A DNA stretch of 64,000 nucleotides from Pseudomonas oryzihabitans NBRC 102199 (GCF_000730625.1 NZ_BBIT01000002.1:682001-746000), one strand, 5' to 3'; positions 16,340-25,550 are shown, numbered from the stretch's first letter. Made by a program: numbers and translations. The notes: generated by a model from the letters alone, not told the origin.

Positions 16340-17398
16340 GTGCGCCGCCTGGATACCCTGTTCGCCCGCCTGTTCGGGGTCTTTCTGCTGGCCATCCTGC
16401 TGGGCCATCTGCTGGCCTTTTTCTGGTTTCGGCATGGCCTCGGCGAGCGACCGCCGCCCCCGCCGCCGCCCATGGAGGGCGAGGCCGGCTTCGATCGGCC
16501 ACCTCCGCCCGGGCCTTTCCCGCACCGGGAACCCGGCGTGTGGCGGCACATCGAGTGGTTTCTCGGCGGCCCGCTGATCTTCCAGCTGGGCTCGCTGGTG
16601 ATCGCCGCCTGGCTCGGGGCGCGCCTGTTGACCCGGCCGCTGCGCCAGTTGACCGAGACCGCCGAGCACCTGAGTCACAACCTCGACGGTTCGCCCATTC
16701 CCGTCACCGGGCCCTGGGAGACCCGCGAGGCCGCACGGGCGCTCAATCGCATGCACCAGCACCTGCTCGAACAGCTCCAGCAGCGCGGGCGCATGCTCAC
16801 GGCCATCTCCCATGACCTGCGCACGCCCCTGGCGCGGGTGAAGCTGCGCATCGAGGACATCGACGATCCGCGCCTGCACGCCCGGGTCAGCCAGGACGTG
16901 GACGACATGATCGAGTTGCTCGACGGCACCCTGAGGTACCTGCGCGAACAGCACCGCCAGGAGCGCCCCATCCTCTGCGACGTCCAGGCGCTGGTCGAGG
17001 CCATGGCCGAAGACGCGGCCGAGGAGGGTGCCCAGGTCGCCGTCCAGGGTAGCTGCCAGCCGCTGAAGGTGGCGCCCATGGCACTGCGCTCCTGCCTCGG
17101 CAATCTGCTGCAGAATGCCCTGCGCTACGCCGGCCAGGCGGAGATCCGCCTGAGCGAGCAGCCGGAGCGGTTGATCATCTCCATCCTCGACCGCGGGCCG
17201 GGCATACCGGCCCAGTATCGGGAAGCGGTGTTCGAACCCTTCTATCGCCTGGAGGGGTCGCGCAACCGATCCTCTGGCGGGACCGGGTTGGGGCTGGCCA
17301 TCGCCCGGGAAGCGGCGGCGCACATGGGCGGCGAGCTGACCCTCGGCGAAACCCCCGGCGGCGGCCTGACCTGCCAGGTGGTGCTGCCACGCCCCTGA
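16340..17398 (+). CDS. membrane sensor histidine kinase
   Basis: 352 aa, starting at a GTG at 16340 just behind the regulator. Two membrane segments (about 10-28 and ~78-100) flank a short periplasmic loop rich in Pro (two runs of Pro around residues 35-60). HAMP occupies ~100-150 (RPLRQLTETAEHL), HisKA has the H-box LTAISHDLRTPLARVKL, and HATPase shows LLQNALRYA, DRGPGIP and GGTGLGLAIAREAA. The short Pro-rich sensor loop suggests it senses via the membrane or a partner rather than a large ligand pocket. Together with the upstream regulator it forms a complete two-component system. Confidence 0.92.
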   Translation: MRRLDTLFARLFGVFLLAILLGHLLAFFWFRHGLGERPPPPPPPMEGEAGFDRPPPPGPFPHREPGVWRHIEWFLGGPLIFQLGSLVIAAWLGARLLTRPLRQLTETAEHLSHNLDGSPIPVTGPWETREAARALNRMHQHLLEQLQQRGRMLTAISHDLRTPLARVKLRIEDIDDPRLHARVSQDVDDMIELLDGTLRYLREQHRQERPILCDVQALVEAMAEDAAEEGAQVAVQGSCQPLKVAPMALRSCLGNLLQNALRYAGQAEIRLSEQPERLIISILDRGPGIPAQYREAVFEPFYRLEGSRNRSSGGTGLGLAIAREAAAHMGGELTLGETPGGGLTCQVVLPRP

Positions 17399-17499
17399 TG
17401 TATCGCCCGGCATACAAAGTGACCAAACGGCTGACATCTACCCAGCGGATACTGGGAGGCGCGGAACACTGATGTCCGCATTTCCCGGGAGAGACATCC

Positions 17500-18093
17500 A
17501 TGATCAGCGGAATAGGCGGTGGCTACTCCAGCTACTACAGCAGTGCCAGCGCGATCAAAGGCACTGGCGCGACAGCGTCCGGCAGTAGCGTCAGCGGCAG
17601 CGAAGATGGTAATCCGTTGAAGAAGCTGTTCGGCAAGCTCGACAGCGATGGCGACGGCTCCATCAGCAAGAGCGAACTCACCACCGCCGCCAGCGCGGCG
17701 AGCGATACCCAGACGGATACCGACGAGAGCGGGGATATCGACGTCGACAAGCTGCTCGGCATGCTCGACCAGGATGGCGATGGCAGCGTCGGCGAAAGCG
17801 AATTCGCCTCGGCCTTCGCGCCGCCGCCGGGTGGACCCCAGGGGCAGAGGGGCACCGAAGAATCCAGCGATTCCAGCATCGCCGGCCTGGGCGGTTCAGC
17901 GCCTCCGCGCATGCCGCCGCCACCGCCACCGCAGGGGGCGAGCGGGCAAGGGGACAGCGAGGCCGATTCCAGCACTCAGGACGCGTCGAGCCCCTACACG
18001 CAACTGGTCCAGGCGGTGTTGCGCCAGTACCAGAGCATCGGCAGCAACGGCAGCAGCACTGCCGCGGGCAGCACCTTGAACGTGGCCGCCTGA
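17500..18093 (+). CDS. EF-hand calcium-binding protein
   Basis: 197 aa, Ser/Gly-rich. Two canonical EF-hand loops are clear: DSDGDGSISKSEL (about residues 48-60) and DQDGDGSVGESEF (about 89-101); a looser acidic stretch DESGDIDVDKL lies between them. The central part holds a Pro-rich segment (PPRMPPPPPPQG) and the C-terminus is Ser/Asn-rich. There is no clear signal peptide; the N-terminus (MISGIGGGYSSYYSS) resembles unconventional export leaders but this is uncertain. It lies 101 bp after the two-component operon in the same direction, preceded by GGGAGAGA as ribosome-binding site. A calcium-linked role and control by the two-component system are inferences. Confidence 0.85.
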   Translation: MISGIGGGYSSYYSSASAIKGTGATASGSSVSGSEDGNPLKKLFGKLDSDGDGSISKSELTTAASAASDTQTDTDESGDIDVDKLLGMLDQDGDGSVGESEFASAFAPPPGGPQGQRGTEESSDSSIAGLGGSAPPRMPPPPPPQGASGQGDSEADSSTQDASSPYTQLVQAVLRQYQSIGSNGSSTAAGSTLNVAA

Positions 18094-18312
18094 GCAAAGA
18101 TCGGTAGTGCAGGGCAGGGCGGCCAGAGGCCGTCCGGTCCATGCACTCAGTCTGCACTCGACCTCCTGCTCGACTCCGGACTCCTCTAGTGGCGCTTACC
18201 TAGGCCGTCGGCCAGGTAGATTCGGCGTTACCGCCTCTCCCCCGCGCCCCAGCAAAATCTCCAGCTGTTTCAAGATGTTGCCATCACCAGCTGGCCTTGG
18301 ATTCTCACGAAA

Positions 18313-18329
18313 ACGTTATGATATAACGT
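18313..18329 (+). promoter_or_regulatory. Zur-box-like palindrome upstream of ABC importer
   Basis: ACGTTATGATATAACGT: 7-bp perfectly complementary arms around GAT. Its core GTTATGATATAAC differs by one base from the GTTATANTATAAC core known for gammaproteobacterial Zur operators. It lies 75-91 bp before the start of the solute-binding-protein gene. It predicts zinc-repressed transcription of the four-gene transporter operon. Another regulator with a similar palindrome cannot be excluded. Confidence 0.65.
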
Positions 18330-18403
18330 GCGCCTTCATTGGCTTGGCCGATGCCCAGCTGTCGGCGGCGGGTATCGGCGCTTTCGCTCTGCTAAGGACT
18401 GTC

Positions 18404-19945
18404 ATGCCTGTATCCCGCTCCCTTCGCCTGGTGCTGACCGCTTCGGCCCTGGCGACCCTGGTCGCCTTCGTGCCACCGCTGTCCAGCGCTGAAGAACGCG
18501 TCTTCGACGTGGTCGGCCCTTTCGAGATCGGTGGGCTGGACCCGTCGATTTCCGGTTTCGTCTTCCAGCGCATGCAGATCACCGAGACCCTGCTCGAAGC
18601 CGATGCCCAGGGTAAGCCGATTCCCGGACTGGCAGAGCGCTGGACCGAATCGGCGGATGGCCTGACCTGGCGACTCGCCCTGCGCCAGGGGGTGAAATTC
18701 CATGACGGCAGCGCGCTCACGGCCAAGGCCGCGGCGGCTGCCCTCGATGCGGCGCGGGGCAAGCCGGGGGTGCTCAAGCAGGCGGGCATCGAGTCGGTCA
18801 TCGCCGAGGGCAACGAAGTGGTGATCCGGCTGGCGAAACCCTTCAAGCCCCTGCTGGCACTGCTGGCGCATTCCTCCACCAATATCCTGGCGCCGGCCGC
18901 CTATGACGCCGAAGGCAAGGTGCAGAAGATCATCGGCACGGGGCCGTACCGGCTGACCCTGCTGGAACCGCCGCAGCGCCTGGCCGCCGAACGTTTCGAA
19001 GGCTACTGGGGCGCCAAGCCGGAGATCGCCCGGACGACCTACCTGGCCGCCGGCCGCGGTGAGACCCGCACCCTGATGGCCGAGAGCGGCGATGCCGAGC
19101 TGGTGTTCCAGCTCGACCCGCCCAGCATCGCCCGCCTCAAGCGCTCCAGCAGCCTAAAGGTGCTGATCGAGCCAGTCCCGCGGGTGGTGTTGCTGACCCC
19201 GAACTCCGGCGCTGGTGCCACGGCGCCGGTCGAGGTCCGGCAGGCGCTCAGCCTGGCCATCCAGCGCGACGGCGTCGCTGCCGCCGTGTTGCGGGCGCCG
19301 GGTACCGGGGCGACCCAGTTGTTCGCGAAGAACGTGCCCGCCTGGCACGACCCCGCGCTGGCGCCGCTCGCCTACGATCCGGCGGCGTCACGCAAGCTGC
19401 TGGCGGGGCAGGGTTGGACCCCCGGCGCCGATGGCATCCTGCAAAAGGACGGCACGCCACTCAGGCTCAAGCTGCTGACCTATTCCGACAGACCCGAGCT
19501 GCCGCTGATCGCCACCGCCCTGCAGGCACAGTTGCGCGAGGTGGGTGTGGACGTGGAGGTCGCGGTGCAGAACTCCAGCGCCATCCCGGCCGCGCACAAC
19601 GATGGGTCGTTGCAACTGGCGCTCTATGGCCGCAACTTCGCCCTGGTGCCGGATCCCCTGGTCACTCTGCTCAATGACTTCAGCCATGGCGGCGCCGAAT
19701 GGGGCCCTCTGGGCTGGAAGAATCAGGCCTTCGACCAGGCCATGGCCGCCTTACTGGCTAGCGATGATCCAGCCGAGCAACAGCGTCAGCGCTATGCCGC
19801 CATGGCCCAGGTGCAAAAGGACCTGCCGGTGATTCCGGTGGCCTGGTACCGCCAGACGATGGCCGTCTCCAATGCCGTCGAAGGCGCTGCCATCGATCCC
19901 TTCGAGCGCACCTTCGGCCTGAGCACGCTGCGGTGGGCCCAATGA
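18404..19945 (+). CDS. ABC importer solute-binding protein, peptide/nickel/metallophore class
   Basis: 513 aa from the ATG at 18404, chosen because the protein then opens with a signal peptide (MPVSRSLRLVLTASALATLV, cleavage after LSSA). The frame upstream to 18107 lacks coding character and contains the Zur-like operator. It belongs to the SBP_bac_5 (DppA/NikA/CntA) family: LAERWTESADGLTWRLALRQGVKFHDG, IGTGPYRLT, and the C-terminal PVIPVAWYRQ. Ligand-pocket residues cannot be assigned by eye. Stop and next start overlap (ATGA). With the Zur-like operator, a nickel/zinc or metal-opine cargo is more likely than simple peptides (inference). Confidence 0.9.
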   Translation: MPVSRSLRLVLTASALATLVAFVPPLSSAEERVFDVVGPFEIGGLDPSISGFVFQRMQITETLLEADAQGKPIPGLAERWTESADGLTWRLALRQGVKFHDGSALTAKAAAAALDAARGKPGVLKQAGIESVIAEGNEVVIRLAKPFKPLLALLAHSSTNILAPAAYDAEGKVQKIIGTGPYRLTLLEPPQRLAAERFEGYWGAKPEIARTTYLAAGRGETRTLMAESGDAELVFQLDPPSIARLKRSSSLKVLIEPVPRVVLLTPNSGAGATAPVEVRQALSLAIQRDGVAAAVLRAPGTGATQLFAKNVPAWHDPALAPLAYDPAASRKLLAGQGWTPGADGILQKDGTPLRLKLLTYSDRPELPLIATALQAQLREVGVDVEVAVQNSSAIPAAHNDGSLQLALYGRNFALVPDPLVTLLNDFSHGGAEWGPLGWKNQAFDQAMAALLASDDPAEQQRQRYAAMAQVQKDLPVIPVAWYRQTMAVSNAVEGAAIDPFERTFGLSTLRWAQ

Positions 19946-20877
19946 CCCGGCTGCTCGCCTTTCGCCTGCTGCAGGCGGGCCTGGTCGCCCTGCTGGTGGG
20001 CGGTCTCACCTTCCTGTTCATGAACCTGCTGCCGGGCGATGCCGCCTACCGCATCGCCGCCGGACGCTACGGCTATGACCTGGTGGATACTGCCGCGGCC
20101 GAGGCGGTGCGGGCTGAGCTGAATCTGGATCAACCGTTGCTGTGGCGTTTCTTCGCCTGGATCGGCGATCTGCTGACCCTGGATCTCGGTCATTCGCCGG
20201 TCTCCGGCAAGCCGGTGATGGACGTCGTCGCCCACGAACTGGGCAGCTCCATCCGCCTGGCCATCGGCGCCGTGTGCCTGTCGCTGCTGCTGGGTCCGCC
20301 GCTGGGCGTGATGGCCGGTCTGTGCCCGGGCGGCCTGCTGGACCGCGGCCTGCTGGTGCTGACCACGGCGATCCGCGCACTCCCGCAATTCGTCCTGGGC
20401 GTGATCTTCGTGCTGCTGTTCGCCATCTCCTGGCAACTGTTCCCGGCGGCCGGTCACGGTACCTTCTGGCACAGCGTCCTGCCCACGCTGACCCTGGCGC
20501 TGGGGCTGGCTGCGGTATCGTCGCGGGTCGCCCGGGATGCCACGGTGGAGGTGGCCGCATCCGCCTACTACCGCTTCGGCCGCCTCAAGGGCCTGAGAGG
20601 CGCCGGCGTCTTCCTGCGCCACGGCCTGCGCAATATCGGCGTGCCGGTGGTGACCTACCTGGGCGTGCAGCTGGTGTATCTCATCGAAGGCGTGGTTGTG
20701 GTGGAGACGCTGTTCGCCTGGCCGGGCATCGGCCACGGCCTGGTGCACGCCATCGTCCAGCGCGATGTGCCCATGGTGCAGGGCACCGCCCTGGCGATGG
20801 GGCTGCTGTTCGTCATCCTCAATACCCTGGTCGATCTTGCCAACCACCTGATCGATCCGCGTGGGAGAGCCTCATGA
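19942..20877 (+). CDS. ABC importer permease (DppB/NikB/CntB type)
   Basis: 311 aa from the ATG at 19942, which overlaps the binding-protein stop by 4 bp. Begins TRLLAFRLLQAGLVALLVGGLTF, the usual first helix of DppB-type permeases, then GDAAYRIAAGRYG, an extracytoplasmic segment and about five further helices. The coupling (EAA) loop reads EVAASAYYRFGRLKGLRGAGVFLRHGLRN in the expected place (residues ~195-225). It forms the membrane channel with the following permease. Operon structure is tight throughout, with 4-bp overlaps. Confidence 0.92.
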   Translation: MTRLLAFRLLQAGLVALLVGGLTFLFMNLLPGDAAYRIAAGRYGYDLVDTAAAEAVRAELNLDQPLLWRFFAWIGDLLTLDLGHSPVSGKPVMDVVAHELGSSIRLAIGAVCLSLLLGPPLGVMAGLCPGGLLDRGLLVLTTAIRALPQFVLGVIFVLLFAISWQLFPAAGHGTFWHSVLPTLTLALGLAAVSSRVARDATVEVAASAYYRFGRLKGLRGAGVFLRHGLRNIGVPVVTYLGVQLVYLIEGVVVVETLFAWPGIGHGLVHAIVQRDVPMVQGTALAMGLLFVILNTLVDLANHLIDPRGRAS

Positions 20878-21695
20878 ATCTCGACGCTACCGTCGCTTCG
20901 GCGGCGCCTCCGGTCAAATCCTCCGCGCGTGGGCTCGGCCTGGGTCTGCTGGCGGCCCTGATCGCCTTCGCCTTCCTCACTCCGCTGCTCTGGCCGGGCG
21001 ACATCGCCCGTCAGGACTATGAGGCGATCCTCGCGGCGCCCAGCAGCGCCTATCCGCTAGGCACCGATCACCTGGGTCGCGACATGCTGGCGCGGCTGGC
21101 GGTCGCCATCCGCTTCTCGCTGGGGCTGGCCTTCATCAGCGTCTGCACCGCCGCCATTCCCGGCGTGCTGCTGGGCATCCTGGCCGCCTGGAAGGGCGGG
21201 CTGGTCGACAAGCTGCTGGGCGGCCTGGCCGAGCTGTTCCTGGCCCTGCCGGGCCTATTGCTGGTGCTGCTGATCGTCGCGGTGTTTCCCGGCTCCTTCG
21301 TCGCCCTCTACAGCGCCGTGGCCCTGGTGCTCTGGGTGGAGTACTTCCGCATGACCCGGGCGCTGGCGCGTACCGTGCTGGCCTCGCCGGCGGTGGCCGC
21401 CAGCGGGCTGCTGGGCTTCGGGCCCGTCTACATCGTCCGCCGCCATCTCTGGCCGCAGCTGGCGCCGGTACTCCTGACCATCGCCGCCTTTGGCGCGGCT
21501 TCGACCATCATGGCCATCGCCGCTCTGGGTTTCGTCAGCATCGGCGTACGCCCGCCCACCGCCGAGCTGGGACTGATGATCACCGAGTTGCTGCCCTATT
21601 ACGCCGAGGCGCCGCTGGTGATCGCCCTGCCGATCCTGGCGATCTTCCTGACCGTGCTGTCGCTGCTGCTCATCACCGGAGGCCGCAAGCCATGA
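20874..21695 (+). CDS. ABC importer permease (DppC/NikC/CntC type)
   Basis: 273 aa. ATG at 20874 overlaps the previous stop (ATGA). DppC-type features: short cytosolic N-terminus, first helix, then the characteristic AYPLGTDHLGRDMLARL motif after the first membrane segment, and the coupling-helix region RTVLASPAVAASGLLGFGPVYIVRRHLWPQ. Five to six membrane segments in total. It pairs with the upstream DppB-type permease to form the heterodimeric channel. The stop overlaps the start of the ATPase gene. Confidence 0.92.
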   Translation: MNLDATVASAAPPVKSSARGLGLGLLAALIAFAFLTPLLWPGDIARQDYEAILAAPSSAYPLGTDHLGRDMLARLAVAIRFSLGLAFISVCTAAIPGVLLGILAAWKGGLVDKLLGGLAELFLALPGLLLVLLIVAVFPGSFVALYSAVALVLWVEYFRMTRALARTVLASPAVAASGLLGFGPVYIVRRHLWPQLAPVLLTIAAFGAASTIMAIAALGFVSIGVRPPTAELGLMITELLPYYAEAPLVIALPILAIFLTVLSLLLITGGRKP

Positions 21696-23164
21696 CCGTC
21701 GCGCTCACCACCACGGCGCTGGAGATCCGTACCGCCGATACCCAGCTGGTGGAACCGCTGTCCATCCGCCTGGCGCCGGGCCAGGTCCTGTCGATCATCG
21801 GCGAGACCGGCTCGGGCAAGAGCCTGTTCGCCCAGGGCGTCGTCGGCAATCTGCCGGCGGGGCTAGAGGCTCACGGGCAGATAGGCCTGGCGGACGGCTT
21901 CAGCGAAGAAGGCCGCCAGAGCGGTCGCCGGGCGCATTGGGGCAGGGGGCTCGCGGTGCTGCCCCAGGAGCCCTGGCTGAGCCTGGACCCGACCATGCGG
22001 GCGCTGTCCCAGGTCGCCGAGACCTATACCCAGGTGGTCGGCATCGGTCGGACCGAAGCCCGCGACAGGGCCAGCGCGGATCTGGCGCGGCTGAACCTGG
22101 CCGGCGCCGAGCGCAAGTATCCCTTCCAGCTGTCCGGTGGCATGGCCCAGCGCCTGGCCTTTGCCGCCACCCATGCCGGTGGCTCGCCGGTGCTGATCGC
22201 CGACGAGCCCACCAAGGGGCTGGATCGCGACCGCATCGACGAGGTCATCGACCTGCTCAAGGCCATGCTCGCCGAAGGCGGCAGCCTGCTCATCATCACC
22301 CACGACCTGGAAGTGGCGCGCCGGCTGGGTGGCGAGGTGATGATCATGCTCAAGGGACGGGTCATCGAAGCCGGTCCGGCCGAGCAGGTGCTGGGCCAGC
22401 CGCAGCATGCCTATACCCGCCAGCTGCTGGCCGCCGATCCCGCGCGGTGGCCAAGACGTCCGTCGCGGCCCCTTACCGGCGAAGCCGTGGTCGCGGTGGA
22501 AGGGCTCGCCGCCCAGCGCGGTGGCAGGCAGCTGTTCGAGGAGTTGTCCTTTACCGTCCGGCCCGGGGAAATCCTCGGCGTGACCGGGCCGTCGGGCTGT
22601 GGCAAGTCGACCCTGGGCGACATCCTGCTCGGCCTGGCCACACCCGGCGCCGGGACGATCCGCCGTCAGCCGGGGCTCGGTCGCTTCGCCTTTCAGAAGC
22701 TGCACCAGGATCCGGTGGCCGCCTTCGCACCCTCGGTGACCATCCGCCAACTGCTAACGGATCTGGTGCGACTGCATCGGCTGGATGCGACGCGCATCGG
22801 TCGGCTGATGCAGCGCCTGCGCCTCGACGAGCGCCTGCTGGATCGACTGCCCGGCAACATTTCCGGCGGTGAGCTGCAGCGCTTTTCCCTGCTGCGGGTG
22901 CTCCTGCTCGATCCGGCGCTGATCTTTGCCGACGAGCCGAGCTCGCGGCTGGATCTCATCACCCAGAAGGAGATGATCGAGCTGCTGGTTGAAACCGCCG
23001 ATGAATCCGGAACCGCCATCCTCCTGGTCAGCCATGACGAGGACCTGGTGAATGCCGTCGCCGATCGGCGTATCCATCTGGCAGATCCGGTGCTTGCGCG
23101 GAGTCTGGTGGATCGGCAATCCCGTTCCAGGGTGATGGAGGTGGTCTCCACCGCTCAGGAATAG
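21692..23164 (+). CDS. ABC importer ATPase, two fused nucleotide-binding domains
   Basis: 490 aa containing two complete ABC ATPase domains in one chain, corresponding to DppD+DppF (or CntD+CntF) of other systems. Domain 1 (~1-250): Walker A GETGSGKS, signature LSGGMAQRL, Walker B VLIADEP, H-loop ITHDLEVA. Domain 2 (~265-480): Walker A GPSGCGKST, signature ISGGELQRF, Walker B LIFADEP, H-loop VSHDEDLV. The Q-loop in domain 1 is LPQEPWLSLDP. Fusion is seen elsewhere in the family but is less common than separate genes. A short GC-rich inverted repeat (GCCGGC...GCCGGC, 23174-23195) follows the stop and may help terminate transcription. Confidence 0.92.
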   Translation: MTVALTTTALEIRTADTQLVEPLSIRLAPGQVLSIIGETGSGKSLFAQGVVGNLPAGLEAHGQIGLADGFSEEGRQSGRRAHWGRGLAVLPQEPWLSLDPTMRALSQVAETYTQVVGIGRTEARDRASADLARLNLAGAERKYPFQLSGGMAQRLAFAATHAGGSPVLIADEPTKGLDRDRIDEVIDLLKAMLAEGGSLLIITHDLEVARRLGGEVMIMLKGRVIEAGPAEQVLGQPQHAYTRQLLAADPARWPRRPSRPLTGEAVVAVEGLAAQRGGRQLFEELSFTVRPGEILGVTGPSGCGKSTLGDILLGLATPGAGTIRRQPGLGRFAFQKLHQDPVAAFAPSVTIRQLLTDLVRLHRLDATRIGRLMQRLRLDERLLDRLPGNISGGELQRFSLLRVLLLDPALIFADEPSSRLDLITQKEMIELLVETADESGTAILLVSHDEDLVNAVADRRIHLADPVLARSLVDRQSRSRVMEVVSTAQE

Positions 23165-24070
23165 GGTTTTCGCCGGCATCCCTCGGCGCCGGCTTCACCC
23201 TCCCAGCCAAGAGCGCCTCCTGACACCCGGCGGCCACAGTCGCGTGTTGCGTGCAACGGCCGTGGCTAACAGCCCTGGGTAGCGGGCAGGAGGTGGCCAC
23301 ACCCTGCTTCGAGCGCCGCAGATTCAACTTGGTATTACTTTATTGCAAGTTGCCGGTAATGCGCTTTGGGTCAGTTTGAGCGGAATTTCGGTTGGCGGCA
23401 CAATCACTGGGCGACTTGATCTAGGTTTTTCGTCGACCTTTGTTTGGTTGGGGCTTCCACTGCGAAGTTCGTAAGTTTCCGCTGTTCAATTAAGGCATTC
23501 TTATAATACGTCCGCTTTTTATCGTCAGTGCTAGTTGGTTGTCAGCGGCTGTTGGCGCTAAAAGCCTTGGTGTCTCAAATTTCCAAATTTGAATTTTGAG
23601 TGAAAGAGCGCCTTATTACTTGACGCATGCTGAAAAGAAAAAGCAGCATTATGCATCCCTTGTAGACGTGCCCCTGTTGCCAATCGACTGCAAGGCGGTG
23701 TTCGTACAAGAGAACGCTCTAGCAATGAAGTTCATGTGACGACTGATTTCTACACCCTTGGTTGGGCAAGAGTACGAAAGTTTATGTGGCCCAGTTTGGC
23801 AAGGGCCTCAAGTTCTAGCGAAGGCTTGAATAAGTCAGCCTGCAACTCCGCTTTTTGGCGCTAAGGAACTGATGATTCTTATATCCGCAGTCTTTTCTTT
23901 CTGGTAGTCGATTCGCCAGCGCCATGACCTGATTTCAGAGTCCGTACTGGGGAGTGCGGACTCTCTTCAACGCGCATATCAAGCCACGCCGGTGCGGCTC
24001 TGCTTTCCGGCGCGCGTCTGGCTGCGCGTCTTCAACCACTAGTAGTCGCCGACAATGAATAGGGGAAGTT
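23165..24070. other. AT-richer gene-free stretch before oprD
   Basis: About 900 bp with lower GC than the flanks (especially 23330-23900) and no convincing open frame on either strand. It contains a 7-bp-arm palindrome CAAATTT-CC-AAATTTG at 23576-23591 and two copies of TTGGCGCTAA about 300 bp apart. It also holds a strong hairpin (23937-23964). It could be a decayed gene or IS, a long regulatory leader of the porin gene, or an unrecognized RNA locus; none can be chosen from sequence alone. Confidence 0.5.
23937..23964 (+). terminator. hairpin upstream of oprD, terminator-like
   Basis: Perfect 8-bp stem AGAGTCCG / CGGACTCT with a 12-nt loop, about 105 bp before the porin start. On the plus strand it is followed by CTTCAA rather than a T-run, so Rho-independent activity is uncertain. 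It may end a transcript from the gene-free stretch. Confidence 0.45.
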
Positions 24071-25423
24071 ATGCAAAGCTCGCGTTATCAGAAAGGAGCT
24101 ATATCCAATAGCCCTTTGACCAGTTTCAGCCGATTCTTCGGCCCCTGGACGCTTGGGGTGGTGGGCGGCTGTACGCTGCTGCTTGGCTGCAAGGCAGCCT
24201 TCGCCGAGGGCTTGGTTGACGACAGCAAACTGGTGCTGACGGTACGCAACTTCTACTTCAACAGTGACCGCGCCAACGGACGGGCGAACCAGGAAGACTG
24301 GACTCAGGGTTTCCTGCTGGACTATCAGTCAGGGTTCACGCCGGGCCCGGTGGGGGTCGGGGTCGATGCCTTCGGTTACCTGGGCCTCAAGCTCGATGCC
24401 GGCCCGGGGCGCCGTGGCACCGGTAACTTGCCCGTCCATGCCGGGAACGAGCCGGCTGACGAATATTCCCGTGCCGGCGCTGCGCTGAAGCTGCGTCTGG
24501 GCAATACCGTGGTGCGCTATGGGCAACAGGCGCCCACGGCGCCGGTGTTCGCCATCAGCACCAGTCGCCTGCTGCCGCAGACCGCCACGGGTTGGAGCCT
24601 GCTCAGTAACGACGTGACGGATCTGTTGCTGGAGGCAGGGCATTTCACCTCTTCCACCGATCAGGTCAGCACCAACCGCAACGGGGATCTCTGGGCCGGA
24701 TACGCACGGCAGCGCGCCGATCACATCGATTTCGCCGGTGGCAAGTACAGCCCGGTCAAGGGCGTCAGCCTGTCGCTCTATGCGGCGCAGCTGGATGACA
24801 TCTGGAACCAGTACTACGGCAACCTGAATCTGGTGAAGGCGCTGTCCGGCACCCAGGCGCTGACCTTCGATGCGAATCTCTATCGTACGCGGGATACCGG
24901 AGCGGCCAAGGCGGGTCCCATCGACAATACCTCCTATAGCCTGGCCACCGCCTTCAGCCATGGGCCGCACACCTTCACCCTGGGCTGGCAGCAGATCCAT
25001 GGTGATACGCCGTTCGACTATGTGGCCCTGGGCGACAACGACCGCCTGGGCGGCGGAATCTTCCTGGCCAACGCCGTCATGCTCTCCGATTTCAATGCCC
25101 CGGGCGAACGCTCCTGGCAGGCGCGCTACGATCTCAACTTCAAGACGCTCGGCGTGCCCGGCCTCAGCCTCATGACTCGCTACCTTGAGGGCAGTGGTAT
25201 CGATGGCCGTGATCTGCCGGCCAACAGTGCCTATCGCGGGCTCTATGGCGCCGACGACCACGAGCACGAAATCGACCTGGAGGGTCGCTACGTGCTGCAG
25301 TCGGGCGCGGTCAAGGGGCTGTCGATCCGGGTCCGCCAGGCCTGGCACCGCGGCTCGCCATCCACCGGCGGTTCGGTCAATCAGCTACGGGTCATCCTCG
25401 ACTATCCGCTGCAATTGCTCTGA
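24071..25423 (+). CDS. OprD-family outer-membrane porin
   Basis: 450 aa, typical OprD length. A rather long N-terminus (about 45 residues) contains a hydrophobic core LGVVGGCTLLLGCKAAFA with cleavage after AFA. The mature part begins GLVDDSKLVLTVRNFYFN, then shows the family sequence of strands: QGFLLDYQSGFTPGPVGVGVDAFGYLGLKLD, EYSRAGAALKLRLG, TSRLLPQTATGWSL and an aromatic-ending final strand LRVILDYPLQLL. OprD channels admit small organic solutes such as amino acids, dipeptides or organic acids; the substrate cannot be told from sequence. Start at 24071 is preceded by GGGGAAG. Neighbours do not clearly indicate a pathway. Confidence 0.92.
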   Translation: MQSSRYQKGAISNSPLTSFSRFFGPWTLGVVGGCTLLLGCKAAFAEGLVDDSKLVLTVRNFYFNSDRANGRANQEDWTQGFLLDYQSGFTPGPVGVGVDAFGYLGLKLDAGPGRRGTGNLPVHAGNEPADEYSRAGAALKLRLGNTVVRYGQQAPTAPVFAISTSRLLPQTATGWSLLSNDVTDLLLEAGHFTSSTDQVSTNRNGDLWAGYARQRADHIDFAGGKYSPVKGVSLSLYAAQLDDIWNQYYGNLNLVKALSGTQALTFDANLYRTRDTGAAKAGPIDNTSYSLATAFSHGPHTFTLGWQQIHGDTPFDYVALGDNDRLGGGIFLANAVMLSDFNAPGERSWQARYDLNFKTLGVPGLSLMTRYLEGSGIDGRDLPANSAYRGLYGADDHEHEIDLEGRYVLQSGAVKGLSIRVRQAWHRGSPSTGGSVNQLRVILDYPLQLL

Positions 25424-25550
25424 CGCTACCGTCCTCCAAATGGACGCCGCAACCGCTGGCAAGCGGTTCGCGGCCGTCCGTCGCCCCTGGCTTAAGGGGG
25501 CACCGCTGCGCCGATATCCCTAATAGTCATTTTATCAGGGATGCCCACCC

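Noticed and set aside
18107-18403. N-terminal extension of the ABC binding protein back to 18107
   Set aside because: The extension would be translated through the Zur-like operator and would bury the signal peptide.
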